A stretch of DNA of 64,000 nucleotides from Candidatus Brocadia pituitae (GTDB taxonomy: Bacteria > Planctomycetota > Brocadiia > Brocadiales > Brocadiaceae), in the NCBI GenBank assembly GCA_017347445.1, contig AP021856.1:2860613-2924612 (forward strand). The letters run 5' to 3'. Under the pieces are notes generated by a model that saw nothing but the letters and a program-made list of their open reading frames with translations, did no database searches and had not been told where the DNA came from. Positions 34,867 to 43,022 of the stretch are shown here, piece after piece (position 1 is the first letter of the stretch; each line of letters starts with the position of its first letter). The translations under genes and the position numbers were made by a program.

Positions 34867-34869
34867 CGG

Positions 34870-35307
34870 CTACCTTTTCTTAATACCCAATGACTTGAGT
34901 GATAAATGGATATCATATTTCCCGTCAAACTTGAATCCTTCATCGAAGACCTTCTTAAAATCGTAAATATTTTTAAAGTCATCTGGTGAGTCCGTTTCTG
35001 TTTTCCCCATGAGTCCGTTTTCCACGAGGTTAAAGACGACGTTTCCAAAATCTGCATCTTGTTTTATACCCCAGAGTTCGAATACCGTTAACGACATAAA
35101 ACCGAATTGTTTTAAAGCATACTTTCTGATGCCCTCCATAAGTTGTTTCCCTGTTACATGTCGGTCAGCATCTGTTGTTTGATGTTGGTTTTTGCCAAGC
35201 ATGTTTGTGGTATAGTCAAGGGCCTCAAATACAAACTGGTAAGCTTGCAAAGAATAGCGAGGGTCTTTTTTTATAATCTCTTTTATCTTGTTCCATGCCT
35301 TTGTCAT
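34870..35307 (-). CDS. Minf_1886 family protein
   Basis: 145 residues. The segments DPRYSLQAYQFVFEALDYTT, RHVTGKQLMEGIRKYALKQF and GFMSLTVFELWGI are those of the Minf_1886 family, conserved in planctomycetes, verrucomicrobia and relatives; its function is unknown. I choose ATG 35307 because GGGG lies at good distance upstream; a TTG at 35328 would add seven residues. Convergent with the formylglycine-type gene, and directly downstream of metG. Confidence 0.8.
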   Translation of the reverse strand: MTKAWNKIKEIIKKDPRYSLQAYQFVFEALDYTTNMLGKNQHQTTDADRHVTGKQLMEGIRKYALKQFGFMSLTVFELWGIKQDADFGNVVFNLVENGLMGKTETDSPDDFKNIYDFKKVFDEGFKFDGKYDIHLSLKSLGIKKR

Positions 35308-35339
35308 ATCGGTTACCCCAAACTTCAATAGAAAAAAGG

Positions 35340-36872
35340 TTAAGCAGATTCGATTCTCGGAAATAAGGATTTCCCCTTTCGTATAACGATTCCTGCCTGG
35401 AAATTATCTTGAAACTCCAAACAAGGGATTTGATTGTTGTCTATGATGCCAAGTTGCCGTTGAATTTCTGCAGCAGTTGCTGGCATGAACGGATAGATGA
35501 AGACAGAAATGTCTTTCATTGCCTGCGCCAGAGTGCCAATAACGGTGACAAGCTGCGGTCTTGTTTCACTTGTTTTCGCCAGCAACCAGGGTTTTTTGTC
35601 TTCTATGAATTTATTGGCGTTGCCAATAAATTCCCAAATAATCTCAAGCGCCCGGCTAAACTGGAGTTCGTTCATTTCGCGGTCTATTTTTTCAAGGGTA
35701 ATTTGCGATACCCTGCTGAGTTCATCATCTGCATCTGCGCGGGAAACTGCAGGAATAATTCCCTGAAAATATTTCTCGATCATGGATAACGTGCGTTGTA
35801 AAAGATTGCCAAGGTCGTTACCGAGGTCAGAGTTTATTCTCTGAATGAGGGCACTATAGGAGAAATTTCCATCTAATCCAAAAGGGACTTCTCTCAGTAA
35901 AAAATATCGGTACGCATCGGTGCCATAAGACCGGATAATGCTGTGCGGGTCTATTGCATTTCCCAAAGACTTCGATATCTTTTGGCCTTCAATGGTCCAC
36001 CAGCCATGCGCAAAGATTTTCAACGGCAGATCTATTTTTAACGACATGAGTATTGCCGGCCAGATGACCCCGTGGAACCATACGATTTCTTTTCCAATGA
36101 TATGGACGCTTGCAGGCCAATATTTTTGAAATGCTGGTAAGTTATCATTATAACCTAACGCCGTGATATAATTTAGAAGTGCATCAATCCAGACGTATAT
36201 CGTATGCGTTGGGTCGGAAGGAACGGGAATGCCCCATTCTACGGCAGAACGGCTAATGCTGACATCTTCTATCTGAGATTTGATTCTGTGCAGTAATTCG
36301 TTCCTTCTCGACTCCGGCTCAATAAAAGAAGGGTGTTTGTCATAATATTCAAGAAGGCGTTTCTGATATTTTGACAACCGGAAAAAATAGTTTTTTTCTT
36401 TTACTCTTTCAACAGATCGGTTGCATTCAGGACATTTTTTTTCTTTCAGCTGTGATTCGATCCAGAAACTCTCACAGGGGATGCAATACCATCCTTCATA
36501 TTCTCCCAGGTAGATATCGCCGTTCTCCAGGATTTGCTGAAAGATTTTTTTTACGCGATGACAATGCCGTTCCTCAGTAGTCCGTATGAAATCGTCATGT
36601 GAGATGTTAAGGGCGCTCCACAAGGCCTTGAATTTTTCTACCACATCATCGACAAATTCCTGTGGAGATTTATTGCAGGCTTGTGCTGCTTTTTGGATTT
36701 TTTGCCCGTGCTCGTCTGTCCCGGTCAGGAAAAATACGTTGAAGTCACGGGTTCTTTTATACCGGGCAAGTGCGTCAGCGGCAATAGTAGTGTAAGAATG
36801 ACCGATATGCGGTATGTCATTAACATAATAAATAGGTGTGGTGAGGTAAAAGGTGTGTTTAGTCAAGACCAC
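35340..36872 (-). CDS. metG: Methionyl-tRNA synthetase
   Basis: Charges tRNA-Met. The class I HIGH motif is HIGHS (PIYYVNDIPHIGHS), the KMSKS motif is KISKS, and a zinc knuckle (CIPCESFW with CPECNRSV) is present. 510 residues, without the C-terminal tRNA-binding extension seen in some forms. The GTG start at 36872 overlaps the 3' end of the PSP1 gene by 14 bases; a TTG at 36866 is an alternative. Both genes are probably one operon. Confidence 0.94.
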   Translation of the reverse strand: MVLTKHTFYLTTPIYYVNDIPHIGHSYTTIAADALARYKRTRDFNVFFLTGTDEHGQKIQKAAQACNKSPQEFVDDVVEKFKALWSALNISHDDFIRTTEERHCHRVKKIFQQILENGDIYLGEYEGWYCIPCESFWIESQLKEKKCPECNRSVERVKEKNYFFRLSKYQKRLLEYYDKHPSFIEPESRRNELLHRIKSQIEDVSISRSAVEWGIPVPSDPTHTIYVWIDALLNYITALGYNDNLPAFQKYWPASVHIIGKEIVWFHGVIWPAILMSLKIDLPLKIFAHGWWTIEGQKISKSLGNAIDPHSIIRSYGTDAYRYFLLREVPFGLDGNFSYSALIQRINSDLGNDLGNLLQRTLSMIEKYFQGIIPAVSRADADDELSRVSQITLEKIDREMNELQFSRALEIIWEFIGNANKFIEDKKPWLLAKTSETRPQLVTVIGTLAQAMKDISVFIYPFMPATAAEIQRQLGIIDNNQIPCLEFQDNFQAGIVIRKGKSLFPRIESA

Positions 36873-37728
36873 AATCCTTTTCGCAGGGGTGAGCGCAAGC
36901 TGATTCTTTTTGTTGCACGGGTTCCCTTACGGTATCGATAATATCGGCTACAGATGTGTTAATCTTGCTTCCGTTCTCCAGTTCAATAGTAACTTGTTGT
37001 TGTAATACACTATAATTAATAACTTCACCAATTCCTTGTGCAGTTTTAACAACGGAACCTTTTTTTGGCAACGTGTATTTTAATTCTTCATAGACTTTGT
37101 CTTCATAACGTAAACAACACATGAGCCGGCCACATCGGCCCGATATTTTAGAAGGATCTAGCGTTGCCTTCTGGTTTTTTGCCATTTTCATCGTAACAGG
37201 TTCGAGGTTTTTGAGGAATGACCTGCAACACAACTCCCGCCCACAGTGCTCGTAATCAGCCAACAGTCTTGCTTCGTCACGGACCCCGATCTGTTTCATT
37301 TCGATACGCGCCTGATATTCTTTTGCCAAATCTTTAACAAGCTCACGGAAATCTACACGACCGTTAGCAAGGTAATAAAAGATAATCTTTTTTGTCCCAA
37401 AGAGGTGCTCCACACTCGCCAATTTCATGAGAAGCTTGTGGTCTTTTATTTTTTTTTGACAAAACTTGAATTCAACAGGAATTAATTCGTCCTGGATTTT
37501 TTTCTGTTTTTCCTTATCATCAGGGGTGGCCTTTCGTAAAATTTCCCCAAAATTTTCTGTTGGGGTATCATCCTGAATTTCCTTGACCTTCATGATCACC
37601 TCGCCAAACTCTACACCCCGGTGAGAGCGAATTATAACCGGATCACCTTTTTTGAGAAAATTGAAGGATGCGAAGAAATCAGATGTGTTTTTCAGAACAC
37701 CGTATCGAATCGTTAGAATATGTCGCAT
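36859..37728 (-). CDS. ricT: PSP1 domain protein (RicT/YaaT-like)
   Basis: 289 residues. The PSP1 C-terminal domain carries the conserved Cys set (EHCGRELCCRSFL and GRCGRLMCCLRYED). In Bacillus the RicT protein forms a [4Fe-4S] complex that influences RNA processing and development; the role in this lineage is unknown. Its position directly upstream of metG is a common arrangement in many bacteria. Start ATG 37728. Confidence 0.85.
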   Translation of the reverse strand: MRHILTIRYGVLKNTSDFFASFNFLKKGDPVIIRSHRGVEFGEVIMKVKEIQDDTPTENFGEILRKATPDDKEKQKKIQDELIPVEFKFCQKKIKDHKLLMKLASVEHLFGTKKIIFYYLANGRVDFRELVKDLAKEYQARIEMKQIGVRDEARLLADYEHCGRELCCRSFLKNLEPVTMKMAKNQKATLDPSKISGRCGRLMCCLRYEDKVYEELKYTLPKKGSVVKTAQGIGEVINYSVLQQQVTIELENGSKINTSVADIIDTVREPVQQKESACAHPCEKDCGLD

Positions 37729-38040
37729 GAAGATGCATAGTTAAAGAGATGTATACCGATGACCCATGATGAAACAATAATAACAACTCTATCACGCCTT
37801 GTCAAGATTTACGGTCTTTTAATGATTCTTTGGAACGGTTTTCATGGATTACACTTGCACTCAATGATGAGAGTATGATAATATCGACCTGAAAAAGAGA
37901 ATAAGCCACGTCTCGATATTTCATTACAAAAGTTGTTTTGGCAGTCGTGGCAAAAAATCGTGCAAAGCACTTTTTAATACCTCGATTTTCTGGTTTCCCT
38001 TCCGGCGTGTTCTGGCGGGATAACCATAACGTGCTTTAGA
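37729..38040. other. 312-base intergenic region between divergent genes
   Basis: No gene, tRNA or repeat is seen. A TTGCAC near 37856 and TATGAT/ATAATA about 15-20 bases later hint at a plus-strand promoter, but the spacing is poor. Confidence 0.35.
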
Positions 38041-38589
38041 ATGCAAAATATGAAAGAGAAAAAAAGAAGAGTATTCATAGGTGTGGTAACGTTTATAGTT
38101 CCTTTTTTCCTGGAAAATACATTAGGCGCGCAAGATGTGGACAATAAGTTGAATATGCTGGAGATCGTTGTTTCAAATCTTGTAGCGCGAGTGGAGTCCC
38201 TGGAAAAACGGTTGAATGCATTAGAAAAAAATATTTCTCCGGGAATTTCAAAAGCACCAAAGAAGGAGGTTTGGGGCAAAGAGCCTGCAAAACCTGCTCT
38301 TAAGGATGGGTTTGAAGATATTGGAAAGGGGTTTTTTGCAAGAAACGTGCGTTTTAACCCATTTAGCGATAACGTACTCTTTACCGGTGAGATAGCAAAT
38401 AGATCTGAAAAAAATTATCGCTTTGCAAAATTTACCCTTGAAATTTACAATGATCAGGATGTCCTCGTGAAAAAAGAGGAATTTACCATACCGGATCTTC
38501 CAAAAGAGAGTATAAAAGCCTTTGAATCCATGCTCATAGGAGTTGAAGCGGGTCTTATCGGAAGATATGTAATTCAACCGGCGAATTAA
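38041..38589 (+). CDS. Secreted coiled-coil protein with FxLYD-like domain
   Basis: 182 residues. A signal segment (FIGVVTFIVPFFLENTLGA) is followed by a short heptad coiled coil (VSNLVARVESLEKRLNALEK) and a beta-rich domain (NVLFTGEIANRSEKNYRFAK) resembling FxLYD domains of exported proteins. No catalytic motif. It is convergent with the small membrane protein at 38617-38886. Confidence 0.7.
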   Translation: MQNMKEKKRRVFIGVVTFIVPFFLENTLGAQDVDNKLNMLEIVVSNLVARVESLEKRLNALEKNISPGISKAPKKEVWGKEPAKPALKDGFEDIGKGFFARNVRFNPFSDNVLFTGEIANRSEKNYRFAKFTLEIYNDQDVLVKKEEFTIPDLPKESIKAFESMLIGVEAGLIGRYVIQPAN

Positions 38590-38616
38590 AGAAGATCGGT
38601 TTGGTTGACAGTTGAA

Positions 38617-38886
38617 TTACGGCAGGAGAAATATTTTCATCAACCGGTAAAGTAGATAAGAAAAAAAACTAAATACAAAGAAAAGAAGAATAATTTCCAG
38701 AAAGACCACCTTATCCCTCGTCTTCATCTTTTCCTGAAGTTTTTTTATGTCCTGCGGACTAAACCAGATTCCTTCCCATGGATATAATCCTGCGCTCTTC
38801 TGCTCTTCAAACTCCCTGAAAAACGCCTCTCTTGTTTTTTCTTTTACCTCCCTGATCTTCAGGGCAAGGATATCATCTTTTTTCAT
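38617..38886 (-). CDS. Small membrane protein at the end of the polysaccharide locus
   Basis: 89 residues from ATG 38886: helical, charged N-terminus (LKIREVKEKTREAFFREFEE), then one C-terminal hydrophobic segment (FLEIILLFFVFSFFSYLLY). It lies 42 bases downstream of the 77-aa ORF with similar topology. No family is recognised. Its placement suggests a link to the Wzz-containing locus. Confidence 0.6.
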   Translation of the reverse strand: MKKDDILALKIREVKEKTREAFFREFEEQKSAGLYPWEGIWFSPQDIKKLQEKMKTRDKVVFLEIILLFFVFSFFSYLLYRLMKIFLLP

Positions 38887-38928
38887 GTTGGTTATTGAAA
38901 AGGTGGTGCAAAATAATGACACGGCTTT

Positions 38929-39162
38929 TTAAAGGTGCAGCAAGAAAACGAAGAGTAAAAAATTAAAGACCAAAATGGAGACTCCCAAAAAAATACCGAG
39001 AAGAATACCTCCGGTATACTGTAAAGGGCGGGACATTTTTTTTAAGAAAAGAAAAGGCATTGGTGGAATAAGCCCTTCTCTTGTAGCTTGAGCCTGGATC
39101 AGATTCAGAAATCTCTTTTTTTCCATTTTTTTGAGGAGGGTTATAATCTCTTCATCTATCAT
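38929..39162 (-). CDS. Small membrane protein downstream of wzz
   Basis: 77 residues with a charged N-terminal helix (IITLLKKMEKKRFLNLIQAQ) and a long hydrophobic segment (GGILLGIFLGVSILVFNFLL). It starts six bases after the Wzz stop, so it is almost certainly in the same transcript. Function unknown. Confidence 0.65.
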   Translation of the reverse strand: MIDEEIITLLKKMEKKRFLNLIQAQATREGLIPPMPFLFLKKMSRPLQYTGGILLGIFLGVSILVFNFLLFVFLLHL

Positions 39163-39168
39163 CCTGTC

Positions 39169-40542
39169 TCACTCCTGGATTGATTTCATGACCTTCCATA
39201 ACCGGTAAATTCTGCGCTCGCGGGTATCTTCCAAATAATTTACAAAGAAGCAATAGAATACTCCACCAGTAAGACCGGCCAAACAAGCTACGAACATATT
39301 CAGCCACAAAATGGGAAAGGATGCTTTCTTCGGGGGCGTTGCTTCCTCCACCAGGACGGCCACCTGAGGTGACCTTCTTGCCTGAGCCTTGACCTCTTCC
39401 AGATTTATCTTCAGGGTATCAACGAGCCTTTTATTTCTGTCCACTTCTGACGAGAGGGCATCGAGATGGCTCATGAGTTTAGGGATTTCTTGCATCCTTT
39501 CCTCTATGCCGGAGAGAACCTTTCTGGTGCAAGTCATATTTGCTTCTATTCCCTCTTTTTCTATTGCGAGACTGATAAGCTGTCTTCTCAAATTTTCATA
39601 AAAGGTATCGGGGCCCTTTACCTGGCTCTTTATGATCATCTCAATTTCTTTGTCGATATTTTTTTTAATCTCATCGTAATTCCCTTTTAAGGTCATATAC
39701 TCAGGGTGTGATTCTTTTATCTCCATCCGGAGGCTTGCCATTTTGGCCTCCATATCTACCAGTTGTTCTCTTAACTTTTCTAGCAGCGGACTGGTAATAA
39801 CCAGTTCAGAAATTTTGAAGGCACGGAACTCGTCTTTCAGCCTCCTTTTTGCGGACAGCATTTTATTCTTATTTTCATGATACTCAATGTAGGCATTCTC
39901 CAACTGAGATTCAAAAGTGGTCTTCAGAGAGATAAGTTGTTTGATTTCTTCATCAAGGTTTGCCGTCCGGTTTTTTTGCTGAAAGGCCTTCAGTATCCCC
40001 TTTGCCCTTGAAAGGCACTTTCTATTCTTTTGTATCTCTTCCTCTATTGTCGTCTGCCTTTCTGATTGGGAGGCAAGAGAGTATTCTCCCATAAGTTGTC
40101 TGAAATATTTTACGTAGGTGTTGGCAATATCAGCCGCCAGACCTGGGTTGTTATCCCGCGCGTAGACCTCCAGCATATACTCATCGTTTAAGACAAAATC
40201 GATATCCCGTCTCAATAAGTTATCAACCGTTTTGTGAGGAAAGTCTTTCTGGACAAGGCCAGCGATTGTCTTGCTTTTCAGAATACCAATGTAAGGTCCA
40301 TGGGTGTCTTCTTTGGCATCGGGGACAATTGGGGCCCTGGCCATTTCCCCGCCTGGCGGGGCAAAAAAGGTTGTAGTGTCGGGCGCTTTTGGAACGAAAA
40401 ATACAGCCTTTGCTTCATAGACAGGGGAAAGGATCTTTGACAGCACCCCTGCGGTTATCATGGAGGAAAGAGTTATAACCAGTACGATCACCTTTTTGTT
40501 ATATAAGATAAACCAGTACTCTAGTAAGGTCTTTTCTGCCAT
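39169..40542 (-). CDS. Wzz-type polysaccharide chain-length/co-polymerase protein
   Basis: 457 residues with the typical layout: N-terminal membrane helix after a short cytoplasmic start (YNKKVIVLVITLSSMITAGV), a long periplasmic coiled-coil region (residues 150-380), and a second membrane helix after a Pro-rich motif (PPKKASFPILWLNMFVACL). No cytoplasmic tyrosine-kinase domain is attached. It would set the length of the exported polymer made by the neighbouring O-antigen-polymerase-like protein. Confidence 0.88.
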   Translation of the reverse strand: MAEKTLLEYWFILYNKKVIVLVITLSSMITAGVLSKILSPVYEAKAVFFVPKAPDTTTFFAPPGGEMARAPIVPDAKEDTHGPYIGILKSKTIAGLVQKDFPHKTVDNLLRRDIDFVLNDEYMLEVYARDNNPGLAADIANTYVKYFRQLMGEYSLASQSERQTTIEEEIQKNRKCLSRAKGILKAFQQKNRTANLDEEIKQLISLKTTFESQLENAYIEYHENKNKMLSAKRRLKDEFRAFKISELVITSPLLEKLREQLVDMEAKMASLRMEIKESHPEYMTLKGNYDEIKKNIDKEIEMIIKSQVKGPDTFYENLRRQLISLAIEKEGIEANMTCTRKVLSGIEERMQEIPKLMSHLDALSSEVDRNKRLVDTLKINLEEVKAQARRSPQVAVLVEEATPPKKASFPILWLNMFVACLAGLTGGVFYCFFVNYLEDTRERRIYRLWKVMKSIQE

Positions 40543-40553
40543 GAGTTCTTGTT

Positions 40554-42275
40554 TTATGTGGGTGTGTTAGAGGGTTGTTCTATAAGAAGGTTATTTAAGA
40601 CCAGATAATCCACCTTTGTTTTCAGGAAACAGGCCACGGCATCCTTCGGGGAACACACGATCGGTTCCTGGACATTAAAGGAGGTGTTTAATAATACCGG
40701 CACTCCGGTGCGATTTTCAAATTCCTTAATGAGATTCCAGTACAGGGGGTTTGCCTCTTTCTTTACGGTTTGAGGTCTTGCCGTTCCGTCTACATGGGTT
40801 ACCGCGGGGATGTCCTTTTGTCGGTTTGGATTTACTTTAAAAGCAAAGAGCATGAAGGGCGATGGGATAGGGTTTCCAAAATAATCATAGCTCTTCTCTT
40901 CCAAAACAGATGGTGCAAAAGGTCTGAATGGTTCCCGGTGTTTTACCTTGAGGTTGATAATATCCCTCATCTCCGCTCTTCGGGGATCAGCCAGAAGACT
41001 CCGGTTTCCTAATGCCCTGGGTCCCCATTCCATACGGCCCTGAAACCAGCACACGAGTTTACCCTCCGATAAGACGGCGGCAATTGTACTGCATAACTCT
41101 TCTTTTGTCAATAATTCCCTATACGAAAGACCAAACTCATTGAGGGCACCAACACATTCCTGATGAGAATAGGACGGACCCAGATAGGCATCCCTCATTT
41201 GATACTTTCTTGGTTCCCGGTTGTACCGATGGTAAGCGTAAAGAGCGGCGCCAACCGATGTCCCCGCATCCCCGGCCGCCGGCTGGACAAATATCCGGCG
41301 AAAGGGGGTGTTATCATACAGTTTCCCATTTGCCACGCAGTTTAATGCAACTCCGCCGGCCAGACAAAGCGTATCAGTACGTGTTTCACGATGCAGATGG
41401 TTTGCCATGTGGAAGAGCACTTCTTCCAGCACTACCTGAGCACTTTTGGCAATATCCATATGGTTATTTGTGACTTCTTCATCTGGCAAACGGTTCTTTC
41501 CTAAAACCTTTATCGTTTCCGGTAAGAACATCCCCTGTCTGGCAAGATGATAATCAAGAAACCGTTTCTTCATCCGGAAAGTTCCGTCTTTGCAAAAGTC
41601 GAACACCTCATTTCTAAAAAAATCGGCATACACTGGTTTGCCGTAAGGCGTCATTCCCATGACTTTATATTCATCAGACTGTATCTTAAAGCCGAGAAAC
41701 CCGGTTATTGCTGCATAGAACTGACCAAGAGAATGGGGGATTTTTATTGCAGCGATTCGTTTCATCTCCGTCCCCTCACAGGTCCAAAAAACGGTGGTAT
41801 TGTCCTCTCCTGCCCCGTCTACCGTTAATGCGGCTGCCTTTTCGAAGGGTGATACATAAAAGGCGCTCACGGCATGACAGAGATGGTGGTCAAGGTAATG
41901 AATCTTGCCGGTTAGCGAACCGAAGTGCTGCTTGATAAGCCGTTTCATGACAAAGAGCTCGTACCACTCATTTCCCATCTGTCCCATACCACGACTTGCT
42001 TTGGCCTGGAAAGCCTTTCTTGAAAAAGAAACGGATTTTAAGGCATTCATGACCCTCGTTCCCAATACCCAGGGTCTCCATGATAAAGCCACAACGTCCA
42101 CATCTTTTATGGATGCGCCTGATTCTTCCAGGCAGTATCTGATAGCGCCGGCTGGGAAACCAACATGGTGTTTGCGCCTGCTGAATCTCTCCTCTTCCGC
42201 TGCGGCCACCACCATACCATCCACAACGATGGCAGCCGAAGCGTCATGCATATTGTTTATGCCGAGAACGATCAC
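40554..42275 (-). CDS. NodU/CmcH-type carbamoyltransferase
   Basis: 573 residues; transfers a carbamoyl group from carbamoyl phosphate to hydroxyls of sugars or metabolites. The N-terminal part has the ASKHA-like fold (LGINNMHDASAAIVVDGMVV, HHLCHAVSAFYVSPF, LTVDGAGEDNTT); the C-terminal part has the conserved MEWGPRALGNRSLLADPR. GTG 42275 begins it, with AAGGA four bases and GGAGGTG 15 bases upstream. The likely substrate is a sugar of the local polysaccharide, inferred from context. It ends 12 bases before wzz. Confidence 0.9.
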   Translation of the reverse strand: MIVLGINNMHDASAAIVVDGMVVAAAEEERFSRRKHHVGFPAGAIRYCLEESGASIKDVDVVALSWRPWVLGTRVMNALKSVSFSRKAFQAKASRGMGQMGNEWYELFVMKRLIKQHFGSLTGKIHYLDHHLCHAVSAFYVSPFEKAAALTVDGAGEDNTTVFWTCEGTEMKRIAAIKIPHSLGQFYAAITGFLGFKIQSDEYKVMGMTPYGKPVYADFFRNEVFDFCKDGTFRMKKRFLDYHLARQGMFLPETIKVLGKNRLPDEEVTNNHMDIAKSAQVVLEEVLFHMANHLHRETRTDTLCLAGGVALNCVANGKLYDNTPFRRIFVQPAAGDAGTSVGAALYAYHRYNREPRKYQMRDAYLGPSYSHQECVGALNEFGLSYRELLTKEELCSTIAAVLSEGKLVCWFQGRMEWGPRALGNRSLLADPRRAEMRDIINLKVKHREPFRPFAPSVLEEKSYDYFGNPIPSPFMLFAFKVNPNRQKDIPAVTHVDGTARPQTVKKEANPLYWNLIKEFENRTGVPVLLNTSFNVQEPIVCSPKDAVACFLKTKVDYLVLNNLLIEQPSNTPT

Positions 42276-42326
42276 CGATCCTTTTTTTCACCTCCATGTT
42301 TTTCTTCCCTTGTGAATCTATTGTCC

Positions 42327-42360
42327 TTCCAGCGGCCATCGTTTAGGAAGGCCGCTGGAA
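42327..42360 (-). terminator. Hairpin between EF-hand and carbamoyltransferase genes
   Basis: TTCCAGCGGCC (42327-42337) and GGCCGCTGGAA (42350-42360), perfect 11-base arms. There is no U-rich tail on the minus strand, so it may be an attenuator or RNA-stability hairpin and not a strict terminator. Confidence 0.5.
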
Positions 42361-42374
42361 ATCAAGGCGTTGCA

Positions 42375-42926
42375 TTATAAATCTTCTTCTTCTGTAGTTT
42401 CTTCTATGTTGTTTGCTGTCTTCTTTTTTATTTCATCTACGGTAATGTACCCGTCTTTATTGGCGTCGAGCTTGAGAAAGAGTTTCGCAGCCCTTTCATC
42501 AGCCTTTTTGTGAACAAAGGCAATGGCTTCTTCCTTTGAAAGTTTTCCGTCTTTATCGGCGTCTACATCGTCAAAGCTAATCTTTAGCTTGTTTTTCCCT
42601 TTCAGCTCTTCCTTTGATAAGCATTTATCCCCGTTGGTATCTAATCTCTTTGCTTTTTCAGCAATCTTTTCCTTCGCCCTTTTTGTTATGCAAGAAACAA
42701 GTTCGTCCCTGGAGATTTTTCCATCCCCGTTTGTATCAAGAGAGGCAAGCTTTGGCGGTAATACCGGGACTTCAGCCTGATGTTGTGCCGGGGCCGCGGC
42801 TGGTGCAGAAGTTTCCGGTGCGGTTGTGGCTTCTGCCGGTGGTATTGCCGTTTGTTCCTCAGCATAAGACAGGGTTACAAAAAAGGGCAAAAGCAATGTT
42901 GCAGTTAATAATCCTTTTATTTTCAT
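42375..42926 (-). CDS. Secreted EF-hand calcium-binding protein
   Basis: 183 residues. Signal peptide (LLTATLLLPFFVTLSYAEE), an Ala/Pro/Thr-rich spacer, then four EF-hand loops: DTNGDGKISRDE, DTNGDKCLSKEE, DADKDGKLSKEE and DANKDGYITVDE, all with acidic residues at positions 1, 3, 5 and 12 or close to it. AGGAGG lies at good distance before the ATG. A calcium-dependent matrix or sensor role is likely given the polysaccharide genes on either side. Confidence 0.9.
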   Translation of the reverse strand: MKIKGLLTATLLLPFFVTLSYAEEQTAIPPAEATTAPETSAPAAAPAQHQAEVPVLPPKLASLDTNGDGKISRDELVSCITKRAKEKIAEKAKRLDTNGDKCLSKEELKGKNKLKISFDDVDADKDGKLSKEEAIAFVHKKADERAAKLFLKLDANKDGYITVDEIKKKTANNIEETTEEEDL

Positions 42927-43022
42927 AAATTTCCTCCTTTTTTTGTTTTAAAATATACGTGAAAAATAAAACCTAATGCTTGCAGGATTTAGGTAGAATA
43001 TCTCCCTCCTTTCGCTGGATAG